DNA of 64,000 nucleotides from Garcia nutans (GCA_947685225.1 CANTUV010000053.1:11827501-11891500), one strand, 5' to 3'; shown: positions 34,762 to 46,851, numbered from the stretch's first letter. Numbers and translations are program-made. The notes: a model not told the origin generated them from the sequence alone.

Positions 34762-35470
34762 TTAGGTTCGAGATTCTCGGCCTAAGTGAGATTAAAAAGA
34801 AAAAAAAATTTTTTTAAAAAGTTTAAATAGAAGTAAAAAGGAAAAGTTTTGAAATGAAATTTGTAATACATGCATATGCATTGACACCTAGGTTGGTCTC
34901 GGATGTGGCATAATATGAATTGTAGAATATTTGTGTTATATGAGATGTTCAATATAGTTGATGATATATGTGTATACTATGTTGATGTGATGAGAAACCA
35001 TGATTGTTGGCAATGATGTTGGAAATGAATTATAATTGAGGCATAGTGCCTAATTGATTATGAGAAACGAATTGTGAAATGTAATGTGATATATGCATAT
35101 TGTTGATGCATATGAAAAATGTCATATTGTGTGCAACATGGAAGGTAATGTTGATGTTTATGAATAATATTATGTAGGGCATAATGTGAATTGAAATATA
35201 AAGAAATGAAAAGAAGAATAAACTTGAAAATCAAATCAAGATAAGAGTATGTATTTTTTCTTCTATACTTTGAACCTCTTTATAATAAAGTTTATGTTGG
35301 GTTTGCTAATGTTGAGTTTGCTAGACAGAGGAAATAATATCGAATTGTTAATATTGAATGAGTTGATTAGTAGAGACAATGTGTGATTATGTAAAGTTGG
35401 GATATATATATACAGTTAAGGTTTTGTTTAAAGGAAAAAGAGATAATATTGGTTAAGTAAAAATATATAC
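34762..35470 (+). other. Retrotransposon leader remnant, copy B
   Basis: Non-coding, AT-rich, collinear with 16459-17167. Ends at the same mid-5S junction. Confidence 0.7.
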
Positions 35471-35510
35471 AGATGGGTGACCTCTTGGGAAGTCCTCGTG
35501 TTGCACCCCT
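35471..35510 (+). pseudogene. 5S rRNA gene 3' fragment (copy B)
   Basis: Same mid-gene junction with the LTR element leader as at 17168. Confidence 0.88.
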
Positions 35511-35815
35511 ATCATTTTTTTTTCAAAAATATTTTTTTTTATCAACCACGATCATTTGCAGTTTGGGACCGGCGGACTAATAAATCATTTGTTAGCCTTT
35601 TAGAGCAACGCGAGTAAAAACGCCGATATGGCATCGCTTAGCTAATTTGCCCAAATCAGTATCTTTCTGCAGCAGATTTGAGAGCGTTGGTGCGTGTGCA
35701 AGCTTAGGATGGCATCGTAGGAAGAGGGACGAATGAGAAAGAGAATAGGCAAGGGCCATTCTCAGCGAAGCAGTGAGAGGGAGAGAATAAATTAAATTTT
35801 CTGGCAGCGCATTAC

Positions 35816-35935
35816 GGGTGCGATCATACCAGCACTAACGCACCGGATCCCATCAGAACTTCGAAGTCAAACGTGCTTGGGCGAGAGTAGTACTGAGATG
35901 GGTGACCTCTTGGGAAGTCCTTGTGTTGCACACCT
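35816..35935 (+). rRNA. 5S rRNA gene copy (copy B of 17512)
   Basis: ACTTCGAAG and the CACACCT end shared. Confidence 0.82.
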
Positions 35936-36242
35936 ATCATTTTTCTTTTTTCGAAAATATTTTTTTTATCAACCACGATCATTTGCAGTTTTGGGCCTGC
36001 AGAATAATAAATCATTTGTTGGCCTTTTAGAGCAACGCGAGTAATATCGCCGATATGGCGTCGCTTAGCTCGTTTGCCCGAATCAGTATCTTTCTGCAGC
36101 AGATTTGAGAGCGGTGGTGCTTGAGCGAGCTTAGGATGGCATCATAGGAAGACGGACGAATGAGAAAGAGAATAGGCAAGCGCCATTCTCAGCGAAGCAG
36201 TGAGAGGGAGAGAATAAATTAAAATTTCTGGCAGCGCATGAC

Positions 36243-36362
36243 GGGTGCGATCATTCCAGCACAAACGCACCGGATCCGATCAGAACTCCGAAGATAAACA
36301 TGCTTGGGCGAGAGTAGTACTGAGATGGGTGACCTCTTGGGAAGTCCTCGTGTTGCACCCCT
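36243..36362 (+). rRNA. 5S rRNA gene copy (copy B of 17939)
   Basis: GATCCGATC and GAAGATAAACATGC shared. Confidence 0.8.
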
Positions 36363-36669
36363 ATCATTTTTCTTTTTTCGAAAATATTTTTTTTATCAAC
36401 CACGATCATTCGCAGTTTGGGGCCGGCGGACTAATAAATCATTTGTTGGCCTTTTAGAGCAACGCGAGTAATATCGCCGATATGGCGTCCCTTAGCTCGT
36501 TTGCCCGAATCAGTCTCTCTCTGCAGCAGATTTGAGAGCGGTGGTGCATGGGCGAGCTTAGGATGGCATCGTAGGAAGAGGGACGAATGAGAAAGAGAAT
36601 AGGCAAGGGCCATTCTCAGCGAAGCAGTGAGAGGGAGAGAATAAATTAAATTTTCTGGCAGCGCATTAC

Positions 36670-36789
36670 GGGTGCGATCATACCAGCACTAACGCACCGG
36701 ATCCCATCAGAACTCCGAAGTTAAACGTGCTTGAGCGAGAGTAGTACTGAGATGGGTGACCTCTTGGGATGTCCTCGTGTTGCACCCCT
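36670..36789 (+). rRNA. 5S rRNA gene copy (copy B of 18366)
   Basis: CTTGAGCGAG shared. The spacer reads ATCGCCGAT where copy A has ATCGTCGAT. Confidence 0.82.
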
Positions 36790-37096
36790 ATCATTTTTCT
36801 TTTTTCAAAAATATTTTTTTTATCAACCACGATCCTTCGCATTTTGGGGCCGGCGGACTAATAAATCATTTGTTGGCCTTTTAGAGCAAAGCGAGTAATA
36901 TCGCCGATATGGCGTCGCTTGGCTCGTTTGCCCGAATAAGTCTCTCTCTGCAGCAGATTTGAGAGCGTTGGCGCGTGTGCGAGCTTAGGATGGTATCGTA
37001 GGAAGAGGGACGAATGAGAAAGAGAATAGGCAAGGGCCATTCTCAGCGAAGCAGTGAGAGGGAGAGAATAAAATAAATTTTCTGGCAGCGCATTAC

Positions 37097-37216
37097 GGGT
37101 GCGATCATACTAGCACTAACGCACCGGATCCCATCAGAACTCCGAATTTAAACGTGCTCGGGCGAGAGTAGTACTGAGATGGGTGACCTCTTGGGAAATC
37201 CTTGTTTTGCACACCT
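37097..37216 (+). rRNA. 5S rRNA gene copy (copy B of 18793)
   Basis: GAATTTAAACG and TTTTGCACACCT shared. Last gene of the duplicated segment. Confidence 0.8.
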
Positions 37217-37520
37217 ATCATTTTTTTTTCAAAAATATTTTTTTTATCAACCACGATCATTTGCAGTGTGGGGCCGGCGGACTAATAAATCATTTGTTGG
37301 CCTTTTAGAGCAACGCGAGTAATATCGCCGATATGGCGTCGCTTAGCTCGTTTCCCCTAATCAGTATCTTTCTGTAACAGATTTGAGAGCGGTGGTTTTT
37401 GGGCGAGCTTAGGATGGCATCGTAGGAAGACGGACGAATGAGAAAGAGAATAGGCAAGCGCCATTCTCAGCGAAGCAATGAGAGGGAGAGAATAAATTAA
37501 ATTTTATGGCAGCGCATGAC

Positions 37521-37640
37521 GGGTGCGATCATACCAGCACTAACGCACTGGATCCCATCAGAACTCCGAAGTTAAATGTGCTTGGGCGAGAGTAGTACTG
37601 AGATGGGTGACCTCTTGGGAAGTCCTTGTGTTGCACCCCT
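37521..37640 (+). rRNA. 5S rRNA gene copy
   Basis: First gene right of the duplication. CACTGGATCC and AAATGTGC differ. Confidence 0.82.
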
Positions 37641-37947
37641 ATCATTTTTCTTTTTTCGAAAATATTTTTTTTATCAACCACGATCATTTGCAGTGTGGGG
37701 CCGGCGGACTATTAAACCATTTGTTGGCCTTTTAGAGCAATGCGAGTAATATCACCGATATGGCGTCGCTTAGCTCATTTGCCCGAATCAGTATCTTTCT
37801 GCAGCAGATTTGAGAGCGGTGTTGCTTGGGCGAGCTTAGGATGGCATCGTAGGAAGAGGGACGAATGAGAAAGAGAATAGGCAAGGGCCATTCTCAGCGA
37901 AGCAGTGAGAGGGAGAGAATAAATTAAATTTTCTGGCAGCGCATTAC

Positions 37948-38067
37948 GGGTGCGATCATACCAGCACTAACGCACTGGATCCCATCAGAACTCTGAAGTC
38001 AAACGTGCTTGGGCGAGAGTAGTACTGAGATGGGTGACCTCTTGGGATGTCCTCGTGTTGCACCCCT
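37948..38067 (+). rRNA. 5S rRNA gene copy
   Basis: CACTGGATCC, ACTCTGAAG and TTGGGATGTCC. Confidence 0.8.
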
Positions 38068-38374
38068 ATCATTTTTCTTATTTCAAAAATATTTTTTTTA
38101 TCAACCACGATCATTTGCAGTGTGGGGCCGGCGGACTAATAAATCATTTGTTGGCCTTTTAGAGCAACGCGAGTAATATCGCCGATATGGCGTCGCTTAG
38201 CTCGTTTTCCCTAATCAGTATCTTTCTGCAGCAGATTTGAGAGCGGTGGTGCTTGGGCGAGCTTAGGATGGCATCGTACGAAGACGGACGAATAAGAAAG
38301 AGAATAGGCAAGCGCCATCCTCAGCGAAGCAGTGAGAGGGAGAGAAAAAATTAAATTTTCTGGCAGTGCATTAC

Positions 38375-38494
38375 TGGTGCGATCATACCAGCACTAACGC
38401 ACCGGATCCCATCAGAACTCCGAAGTTAAACGTGTTTGGGCGAGAGTAGTACTGAGATGGGTGACCTCTTGGGAAGTCCTCGTGTTGCTCCCCT
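38375..38494 (+). rRNA. 5S rRNA gene copy
   Basis: Starts TGGTGC. CGTGTTTGGG and a GCTCCCCT end. Confidence 0.8.
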
Positions 38495-38800
38495 ATCATT
38501 TTTCTTTTTTCAAAAATTTTTTTTTATCAACCACGATCATTTGCAGTTTGGGGACGGCGGACTAATAAATCATTTGTTAGCCTTTTAGAGCAACGCGAGT
38601 AATATCGCCGATATGGCGTCGCTTAGCTCATTTGCCCGAATCAGTATCTTTCTGCAGCAGATTTGAGAGCGGTGGTGCTTGGGCGAGCTTAGGATGGCAT
38701 CGTAGCAAGACGGACGAATGAGAAAGAGAATAGGCAAGCGCCATTCTCAGCGAAGCAGTGAGAGGGAGAGAATAAATTAAATTTTATGGCAGCGCATGAC

Positions 38801-38920
38801 GGGTGCGATCATACCAGCACTAACGCACCGGATCCCATCAGAACTCCGAAGTCAAACGTGCTTGGGCGAGAGTAGTACTGAGATGGGTGACCTCTTGGGA
38901 TGTCCTCGTGTTGCACCCCT
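38801..38920 (+). rRNA. 5S rRNA gene copy
   Basis: Near consensus, with TTGGGATGTCC. Confidence 0.82.
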
Positions 38921-39227
38921 ATCATTTTTCTTATTTCAAAAATATTTTTTTTATCAACCACGATCATTTGCAGTTTGGGGCCGGCGGACTAATAAATCAT
39001 TTGTTAGCCTTTTAGAGCAACGCGAGTAATAACGCCGATATGGTGTCGCTTAGCTCATTTGCCCAAATCAGTATCTTTCTGCAGCAGATTTGAGTGCGTT
39101 GGTGCGTGGGCGAGCTTAGGATGGCTTCGTAGGAAGAGGGACGAATGAGAAAGAGAATAGGCAAGGGCCATTCTCAGCGAAGCAGTGAGAGGGAGAGAAT
39201 AAATTAAATTTTCTGGCAGCGCATTAC

Positions 39228-39347
39228 GGGTGCGATCATACCAGCACTAACGCACCGGATCCCATCAGAACTCCGAAGTCAAACGTGCTTGGGCGAGAGT
39301 AGTACTGAGATGGGTGACCTCTTGGGAAGTCCTCGTGTTGCACACCT
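39228..39347 (+). rRNA. 5S rRNA gene copy
   Basis: Near consensus, with a CACACCT end. Confidence 0.82.
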
Positions 39348-39653
39348 ATCATTTTTCTTTTTTCGAAAATATTTTTTTATCAACCACGATCATTTGCAGT
39401 TTTGGGCCTGCAGAATAATAAATCATTTGTTGGCCTTTTAAAGCAACGCGAGTAATATCGCCGATATGGCGTCGCTTAGCTCGTTTGCCCGAATCAGTAT
39501 CTTTCTGCAGCAGATTTGAGAGCGGTGGTGCTTGGGCGAGCTTAAGATGGCATCGTAGGAAGATGGACGAATGAGAAAGAGAATAGGCAAGCGCCATTCT
39601 CAGTATAGCAGTGAGAGGGAGAGAATAAATTAAATTTTCTGGCAGCGCATTAC

Positions 39654-39773
39654 GGGTGCTATCATACCAGCACTAACGCACCGGATCCCATCAGAACTCC
39701 GAAGTCAAACGTGCTTGGGCGAGAGTAGTACTGAGATGGGTGACCTCTTGGGAAGTCCTTGTGTTGCACCCCT
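39654..39773 (+). rRNA. 5S rRNA gene copy
   Basis: GGGTGCTATC; otherwise near consensus. The terminator run starts TTTTCC. Confidence 0.82.
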
Positions 39774-40080
39774 ATCATTTTCCTTTTTTCGAAAATATTT
39801 TTTTTATCAACCACGATCATTTGCAGTGTGGGGCCGGCGGACTAATAAATCATTTGTTGGCGTTTTAGAGCAACGCGAGTAATATCGCCGATATGGCGTC
39901 GCTTAGCTCGTTTGCCCGAATTAGTATCTTTCGGCAGCATATTTGAGAGCGGTGGTGCTTGGGCGAGCTTAAGATGGCATCGTAGGAAGATGGACGAATG
40001 AGAAAGAGAATAGGCAAGCGCCATTCTCAGTATAGCAGTGAGAGGGAGAGAATAAATTAAATTTTCTGGCAGCGCATTAC

Positions 40081-40200
40081 GGGTGCTATCATACCAGCAC
40101 TAACGCACCGGATCCCATCAGAACTCCGAAGTCAAACGTGCTTGGGCGAGAGTAGTACTGAGATGGGTGACCTCTTGGGAAGTCCTTGTGTTGCACCCCT
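40081..40200 (+). rRNA. 5S rRNA gene copy
   Basis: Same gene sequence as at 39654. The preceding CAGTATAGCAG spacer variant is shared as well, so this is a local duplicate unit. Confidence 0.82.
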
Positions 40201-40507
40201 ATCATTTTTCTTTTTTCGAAAATATTTTTTTTATCAACCACGATCATTTGAAGTGTGGGGCCGGCGGACTAATAAATCATTTGTTGGCGTTTTAGAGCAA
40301 CGCGAGTAATATCGCCGATATGGCGTCGCTTAGCTCGTTTGCCCGAATTAGTATCTTTCGGCAGCATATTTGAGAGCGGTGGTGCTTGGGCGAGCTTAGG
40401 ATAGCATCGTAGGAAGACGGACGAATGAGAAAGAGAATAGGCAAGCGCCATTTTCAGCGAAGCAGTTAGAGGGAGAGAATAAATTAAATTTTCTGGCAGC
40501 GCATGAC

Positions 40508-40627
40508 GGGTGCGATCATTCCAGCACAAACGCACTGGATCCCATCAGAACTCCTAAGTTAAACGTGCTTGGGCGAGAGTATTACTGAGATGGGTGACCT
40601 ATTGGGAAGTCATCATGTTGCACCCTT
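40508..40627 (+). rRNA. 5S rRNA gene copy, diverged
   Basis: ATCATTCCAG, CACAAACGCACTGG, CTCCTAAG, GTATTACTG, CCTATTGGG and CATCATGTTG: one of the most changed full copies. Confidence 0.75.
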
Positions 40628-40934
40628 ATCATTTTTCTTTTTTCGAAAATATTTTTTTTATCAACCACGATCATTCGCAGTTTGGGGCCGGCGGACTAAT
40701 AAATCATTTGTTGGCTTTTTAGAGCAAGGCGAGTAATATCGCCGATATGGCGTCGCTTAGCTCGTTTGCCCGAATTAGTATCTTTCGGCAGCATATTTGA
40801 GAGCGTTGGTGCGTGGGCGAGCTTAGGATGGCATCGTAGGAAGAGGGACGAATGAGATAGAGAATAGGCAAGGGCCATTCTCAGCGAAGCAGTGAGAGGG
40901 AGAGAATAATTTAAATTTTCTGGCAGCGCATTAC

Positions 40935-41054
40935 GGGTGTGATTATACCAGCACTAACGCATTGGATCCCATCAGTACTCCGAAGTCAAATGTGCTTGGG
41001 CGAGAGTAGTACTGAGATGGGTGACCTCTTGGGAAGTCCTCGTGTTGCACCCCT
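40935..41054 (+). rRNA. 5S rRNA gene copy
   Basis: GGGTGTGATTAT, GCATTGG, CAGTACTCCG and AAATGTG. Confidence 0.78.
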
Positions 41055-41359
41055 ATCATTTTTCTTTTTTCGAAAATATTTTTTTATCAACCATGATCCT
41101 TAGCAGTTTGAGGCCGGCGGACTAATAAATCATTTGTTGGCCTTTTAGAGCAACGCGAGTAATATCGCCGATATGGCATCGCTTGGCTCGTTTGCCCGAA
41201 TCAGTCTCTCTCTGCACCAGATTTGAGAGCGTTGGTGCGTGGGCGAGCTTAGGATGGCATCGTAGGAAGAGGGACGAATGAGAAAGAGAATAGGCAAGGG
41301 CCATTCTCAGCGAAGCAGTGAGAGGGAGAGAATAAATTAAATTACTGGTAGCGCATTAC

Positions 41360-41479
41360 GTGTGAAATCATACCAGCACTAACGCACCAGATCCCATCAG
41401 AACTCCGAAGTCAAACGTGCTTGGGCGAGAGTAGTACTGAGATGGGTGACCTCTGGGGAAGTCCTTGTGTTGCACACCT
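41360..41479 (+). rRNA. 5S rRNA gene copy
   Basis: GTGTGAAATC 5' end, CCAGATCC, CCTCTGGGG and a CACACCT end. Confidence 0.78.
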
Positions 41480-41786
41480 ATCATTTTTCTTTTTTCAAAA
41501 ATATTTTTTTTATCAACCACGATCATTTGCAGTTTGGGTCCGGCGGACTAATAAATCATTTGTTGGCCTTTTAGAGCAACGCGAGTAATATCGCCGATAT
41601 GGCGTCGCTTAGCTCGTTTGCCCGAATCAGTATCTTTCTGCAGCAGATTTGAGAGCGGTGGTTCTTGGGCGAGCTTAGGATGGCATCGTAGGAAGACGGA
41701 CGAATGAGAAAAAGAATAGGCAAGCGTCATTCTCAGCGAAGCAGTGAGAGGGAGAGAATAAATTAAATTTTCTGGCAGCGCATGAT

Positions 41787-41906
41787 GGGTGCGATCATAC
41801 CAGCACTAACGCACCGGATCCCATAAGAACTCCGAAGTCAAACGTGCTTGGGCGAGAGTAGTACTGAGATGGGTGACCTCTTGGGAAGTCCTTGTGTTGC
41901 ACACCT
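41787..41906 (+). rRNA. 5S rRNA gene copy
   Basis: CCCATAAGAAC and a CACACCT end. Confidence 0.82.
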
Positions 41907-42213
41907 ATCATTTTTCTTTTTTCGAAAATATTTTTTTTATCAACCACGATCATTTGCAATTTTGGGCCTGCGGACTAATAAATCATTTGTTGGCCTTTTA
42001 GAGCAACGTGAGTAATATCGCCGATATGGCGTCGCTTAGCTCGTTTGCCCGAATCAGTCTCTTTCTGCAGCAGATTTGAGAGCGGTAGTGTGTGGGCGAG
42101 CTTAGGATGGCATCGTAAGAAGATGGACGATTGAGAAAGAGAATAGGCAAGCGCCATTCTCAGCGAAGCAGTGAGAGGGAGAGAATAAATTAAATTTTCT
42201 GGCAGCGCATGAC

Positions 42214-42333
42214 GGGTGCGTTCATACCAGCACTAACGCACCGGATCTCATCAGAACTCCGAAGTTAAACGTACTTGGGCGAGAGTAGTACTGAGATGGG
42301 TGACCTCTTGGGAAGTCCTCGTGTTGATCCCCT
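42214..42333 (+). rRNA. 5S rRNA gene copy
   Basis: GCGTTCATACC, GATCTC, CGTACTTGGG and a GATCCCCT end. Confidence 0.78.
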
Positions 42334-42639
42334 GTCATTTTTCTTTTTTCAAAATTATTTTTTTATCAACCACGATCATTTGCTGTTTGGGGCCGGCGGA
42401 CTAATAAATCATTTGTTAGCCTTTTAGAGCAGCGCGAGTAATATTGCCGATATGGCGTCGCTTAGCTCATTTGCCCGAATCAGTATCTTTCTGCAGCAGA
42501 TTTGAGAGCGTTGGTGCGTGGGAAAGCTTAGGATGGCATCGTAGGAAGAGGGACGAATGAGAAAGAGAATAGGTAAGGGTCATTCTCAGCGAAGCTGAGA
42601 GAGGTAGAGAATAAATTAAATTTTCTGGCAGTGCATTAC

Positions 42640-42759
42640 GGGTGCGATCATACCAGCACTAACGCACCGGATCCCATCAGAACTTCGAAGCTAAATGTGC
42701 TTTGGTTAGAGTAGTACTAAGATGGGTGACCTCTTGGGAAGTCCTTGTGTTGCACCCCT
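42640..42759 (+). rRNA. 5S rRNA gene copy, diverged
   Basis: CGAAGCTAAATGTGCTTTGG, TTAGAG and ACTAAGATG: the A-box and the region before the C-box are both altered. Confidence 0.76.
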
Positions 42760-43066
42760 ATTATTTTTCTTTTTTCGAAAATATTTTTTTTATCAACCAT
42801 GATCATTTGCAGTTTTGGGACTGCGGACTAATAAATCATTTGTTGGCCTTTTAGAGCAACGCGAGTAATATCGCCGATATGGCGTCGCTTGGCTCGTTTG
42901 CCCGAATCAGTCTCTCTCTGCAGCAGATTTGAGAGCGTTGGTGCGTGGGCGAGCTTAGGATGGCATCGTAGGAAGAGGGACAAATGAGAAAGAGAATAGG
43001 CAAGGGCCATTCTCAGCGAAGCAGTGAGAGGGAGAGAATAAATTAAATTTTCTGGCAGCGCATGAC

Positions 43067-43186
43067 GGGTGCGATCATACCAGCACTAACGCACCGGATC
43101 CCATCAGAACTCCGAAGTCAAACGTGCTTGGGCGAGAGTAGTACTGAGATGGGTGACCTCTTGGGAAGTCCTTGTGTTGCACACCT
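43067..43186 (+). rRNA. 5S rRNA gene copy
   Basis: Near consensus, with a CACACCT end. Confidence 0.82.
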
Positions 43187-43492
43187 ATCATTTTTCTTTT
43201 TTCGAAAATATTTTTTTTATCAACAACGATCCTTCGTTGTTTAGGGCCGGCGGACTAATAAATCATTTGTTGGCCTTTTAGAGCAACGCGAGTAATATCG
43301 CCGATATGGTGTCGCTTGGCTTTTTTGCCGAATCAGTCTCTCTCTACAGCAGATTTGAGAGCGTTGGTTCGTGGGCGAGCTTTGGATGGCATCGTAGGAA
43401 GAGGGACGAATGAGAAAGAGAATAGGCAAGGGCCATTCTCAGCAAAGCAGTGAGAGGGAGAGAATAAATTAAATTTTCTGGCAGCGCATTAC

Positions 43493-43612
43493 AGGTGCGA
43501 TCATACCAGCACTAACGCACCGGATTCCATCAGAACTCCGAAGTGAAATGTGCTTGGGCGAGAGTAGTACTGAGATGGGTGACCTCTTGGGAAGTCCTGG
43601 TGTTGCACCCCT
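43493..43612 (+). rRNA. 5S rRNA gene copy
   Basis: Starts AGGTGC. GATTCC, GAAGTGAAATGTG and CCTGGTGTTG. Confidence 0.78.
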
Positions 43613-43919
43613 ATCATTTTTCTCTTCTCGAAAATATTTTTTTTATCAACCACGATCATTTGCAGTGTGGGGCCGGCGGACTAATAAATCATTTGTTGGC
43701 CTTTTAGAGCAACGCGAGTAATATTGCCGATATGGCGTCGCTTGGCTCGTTTGCCCGAATCAGTATCTTTCTGCAGCAGATTTGAGAGCGTTGGTGCGTG
43801 GGCGAGCTTAGGATGGCATCGTAGGAAGAGGGACGAATGAGAAAGAGAATAGGCAAGGGCCATTGTCAGCGAAGCAATGAGAGGGAGAGAATAAATTAAA
43901 TTTTCTGGCAGCGCATTAC

Positions 43920-44039
43920 GGGTGCGATCATACCAGCACTAACGCACCGGATCCCGTCAGAACTCCGAAGTCAAACGTGCTTGGGCGAGAGTAGTACTGA
44001 GATGGGTGACCTCTTGGGAAGTCCTCGTGTTGCACCCCT
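43920..44039 (+). rRNA. 5S rRNA gene copy
   Basis: CCCGTCAG; otherwise consensus. Terminator reads TTTTTCTCTTCTCG, so the second T run is broken. Confidence 0.82.
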
Positions 44040-44345
44040 ATCATTTTTCTCTTCTCGAAAATATTTTTTTATCAACCACGATCCTTCGCAGTTTGGGGCC
44101 GGCGGACTAATAAATCATTTGTTGGCCTTTTAGAGCAACGCGAGTAATATCACCGATATGGCATCGCTTGGCTCGTTTGCCCAAATCAGTCTCTCTCTGC
44201 AGCAGATTTGAGAGCTTTGGTGCGTGGGCGAGCTTAGGATGGCATCGTAGGAAGAGAGACGAATGAGAAAGAGAATAGGCAAGGGCTATTCTCAGCGAAG
44301 CAGTGAGAGGGAGAAAATAAATTAAATTTTCTGGCAGCGCATTAG

Positions 44346-44465
44346 GGGTGCGATCATACCAGCACTAACGCACCGGATCCCATCAGAACTCCGAAGTCAA
44401 ACGTGCTTGGGCGAGAGTAGTACTGAGATGGGTGACCTCTTGGGAAGTCCTTGTGTTGCACACCT
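44346..44465 (+). rRNA. 5S rRNA gene copy
   Basis: Near consensus, with a CACACCT end; -1 is G. Confidence 0.82.
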
Positions 44466-44771
44466 ATCATTTTTCTTTTTTCGAAAATATTTTTTTTATC
44501 AATCACGATCATTTGCAGTTTGGGGCCGGCAGACTAATAAATCATTTGTTGGCCTTTTAGAGCAACGCAAGTAATATCGCCGATATGGCATCGCTTAACT
44601 CGTTTGCCCGAATCAGTATCTTTCTGCAGCAGATTTGAGAGCGGTGCTGCTTGGGCGAGCTTAGGATGGAATCGTAGGAAGACAGACGAATGAGAAAGAG
44701 AATACTCAAGGGCATTCTCAACGAAGCAGTGAGAGGGAGAGAATAAATTAAATTTTCTGGCAGTGCATTAC

Positions 44772-44891
44772 GGGTGCGATCATACCAGCACTAACGCACC
44801 GGATCCCATCAGAACTCCGAAGTTAAACGTGCTTTGGCGAGAGTAGTACTGAGATTGGTGACCTCTTGGGAAGTCCTTGTGTTGCACCCCT
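44772..44891 (+). rRNA. 5S rRNA gene copy
   Basis: GCTTTGGCGAG and GAGATTGGTG in the promoter region. Confidence 0.8.
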
Positions 44892-45198
44892 ATCATTTTT
44901 ATTTTTTCAAAAATATTTTTTTTATCAACCATGATCATTTGCAGTTTTGGCCCTGCGGACTAATAAATAATTTGTTGGCCTTTTAGAGCAACGCGAGTAA
45001 TATCGCCGATATGGCTTCACTTAGCTCGTTTGCCCGAATCAGTCTCTTTCTGCAGGAGATTTGAGAGCGGTGGTGTGTGGGCGAGCTTAGGATGGCATCG
45101 TAAGACGATGGACGAATGAGAAAGAGAATAGGCAAGCGCCATTCTCAGCGAAGCAGTGAGAGGGAGAGAATAAATTAAATTTTCTGGCAGCGCATGAC

Positions 45199-45318
45199 GG
45201 GTGCGATCATACCAGTACTAACGCACCGGATCCCATCAGAACTCCGAAGTTAAACGTGCTTGGGAGAGAGTAGTACTGAGATAGGTGACCTCTTGGGAAG
45301 TCCTCGTGTTGCACCCCT
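45199..45318 (+). rRNA. 5S rRNA gene copy
   Basis: CAGTACTAACG, TTGGGAGAGAG and GAGATAGGTG. Confidence 0.8.
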
Positions 45319-45625
45319 ATCATTTTTCTTTTTTCAAAAATAATTTTTTTATCAACCATGATCATTTGCAGTTTGGGGCCGGCGGACTAATAAATCATTT
45401 GTTAGCCTTTTAGAGCAACGCGAGTAATATCGAAGATATGGCGTCGCTTAGTTCATTTGCTCGAATCAGTATCTTTCTGCAGCAGATTTGAGAGCGTTGG
45501 TGCGTGGGCGAGCTTAGGATGGCATTGTAGGAAGAGGGACGAATGAGAAAGAGAATAGGCAAGGGTCATTCTCAGCGAAGCAGTGAGAGGGAGAGAATAA
45601 ATTAAATTTTCTGGCAGCGCATTAC

Positions 45626-45745
45626 GGGTGCGATCATACCAGCACTAACGCACGGGATCCCATCAGAACTCCGAAGTCAAACGTGCTTGGGCGAGAGTAG
45701 TACTGAGATGGGTGACCTCTTGGGAAGTCCTCGTGTTGCACCCCA
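45626..45745 (+). rRNA. 5S rRNA gene copy
   Basis: GCACGGGATCC and a CACCCCA end; downstream T runs interrupted (ATTATTC). Confidence 0.8.
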
Positions 45746-46052
45746 ATCATTATTCTTTTCTCGAAAATATTTTTTTTATCAACCACGATCCTTCGCAGTT
45801 TGGGGCCGGCGGACTAATAAATCATTTGTTGGCCTTTTAGAGCAACGCGAGTAATATCGCCGATATGGCGTCGCTTGGCTCGTTTGCCCGAATCAGTCTC
45901 TCTCTGTAGTAGATTTGAGAGCTTTGGTGCGTGGGCGAGCTTAGGATGGCATCGTAGGAAGAGGGACGAATGAGAAAGAGAATAGGCAAGCGCCATTCTC
46001 AGCGAAGCAGTGAGAGGGAGAGAATAAATTAAATTTTCTGGCAGCGCATTAG

Positions 46053-46172
46053 GGGTGCGATCATACCAGCACTAACGCACCGGATCCCATCAGAACTTCG
46101 AAGTCAAACGTGCTTGGGCGAGAGTAGTACTGAGATGGGTGACCTCTTGGGAAGTCCTCGTGTTGCACCCCT
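46053..46172 (+). rRNA. 5S rRNA gene copy in a shortened unit
   Basis: ACTTCGAAG; otherwise near consensus. The unit is 371 bp because about 56 bp are missing from the spacer near 46300. Confidence 0.82.
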
Positions 46173-46423
46173 ATCATTTTTCTTTTTTCAAAAATAATTT
46201 TTTTATCAACCACGATCATTTGCAGTTTGGGGCCGGCGGACTAATAAATCATTTGTTTTCCTTTTAGAGCAACGCGAGTAATATCGAAGATATGGCGTCG
46301 CTTGGGCGAGCTTAGGATGGCATCGAAGGAAGACGGACGAATGAGAAAGAGAATAGGCAAGCGCCATTCTCAGCGAAGCAGTGAGAGGGAGAGAATAAAT
46401 TAAATTTTTTGGCAGTGCATTAC

Positions 46424-46545
46424 GTGTGTGATCATACCGGCACTAACGCACCGGATCCCATAAGAACTTCGAAGTTAAACGTGCTTTGGCGAGAGTAGTA
46501 TTGAGATGGGTGTGACCTCTTGGGAAGTCCTTGTGTTGCACCTCT
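46424..46545 (+). rRNA. 5S rRNA gene copy with 2-nt insertion
   Basis: GTGTGTGATC, ATACCGGC, CATAAGAACTTCG, GTATTGAG and a TG insertion giving GGGTGTGACC inside the C-box. Probably inactive. Confidence 0.72.
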
Positions 46546-46851
46546 ATCATTTTTCTTTTTTCGAAAATATTTTTTTATCAACCATGATCATTTGCAGTTT
46601 TGGGCTTACGGACTAATAAATCATTTGTTGGCCTTTTAGAGCAACGCGAGTAATATCGCCGATATGGCGTCGCTTAGCTCGTTTGCCCAAATCAGTCTCT
46701 TTCTGCAGCAGATTTGAGAGCGGTGGTGTGTGGGCGAGCTTAGGATGACATCGTAAGAAGATGGACGAATGAGAAAGAGAATAGGCAAGCGCCATTCTCA
46801 GCGAAGCAGTGAGAGGGAGAGAATAAATTAAATTTTCTGGCAGCACAATAC

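Larger units (their letters stand above)
31704..35470 (+). mobile_element. Truncated LTR retrotransposon (family 1, copy B)
   Basis: Same length, insertion point and truncation point as 13401-17167. I noticed three substitutions: 32948 A (T in copy A), 33596 G (A) and 33650 G (T). It is a passenger of the 18-kb duplication rather than a second insertion. Confidence 0.87.
18992..37295. repeat. 18-kb tandem segmental duplication, copy B
   Basis: The junction is placed in the spacer at 18974-18992. Up to the C at 18974 the sequence follows the end of the segment (as at 37278). From the A at 18992 it follows the segment start (as at 1534). The right limit is the copy of that same point. Copy B is 846 bp longer because of one extra unit near 23061 and one near 30312. 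Unequal crossing-over between misaligned 5S units is the simple explanation. An assembly artefact is the main alternative. Confidence 0.88.
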
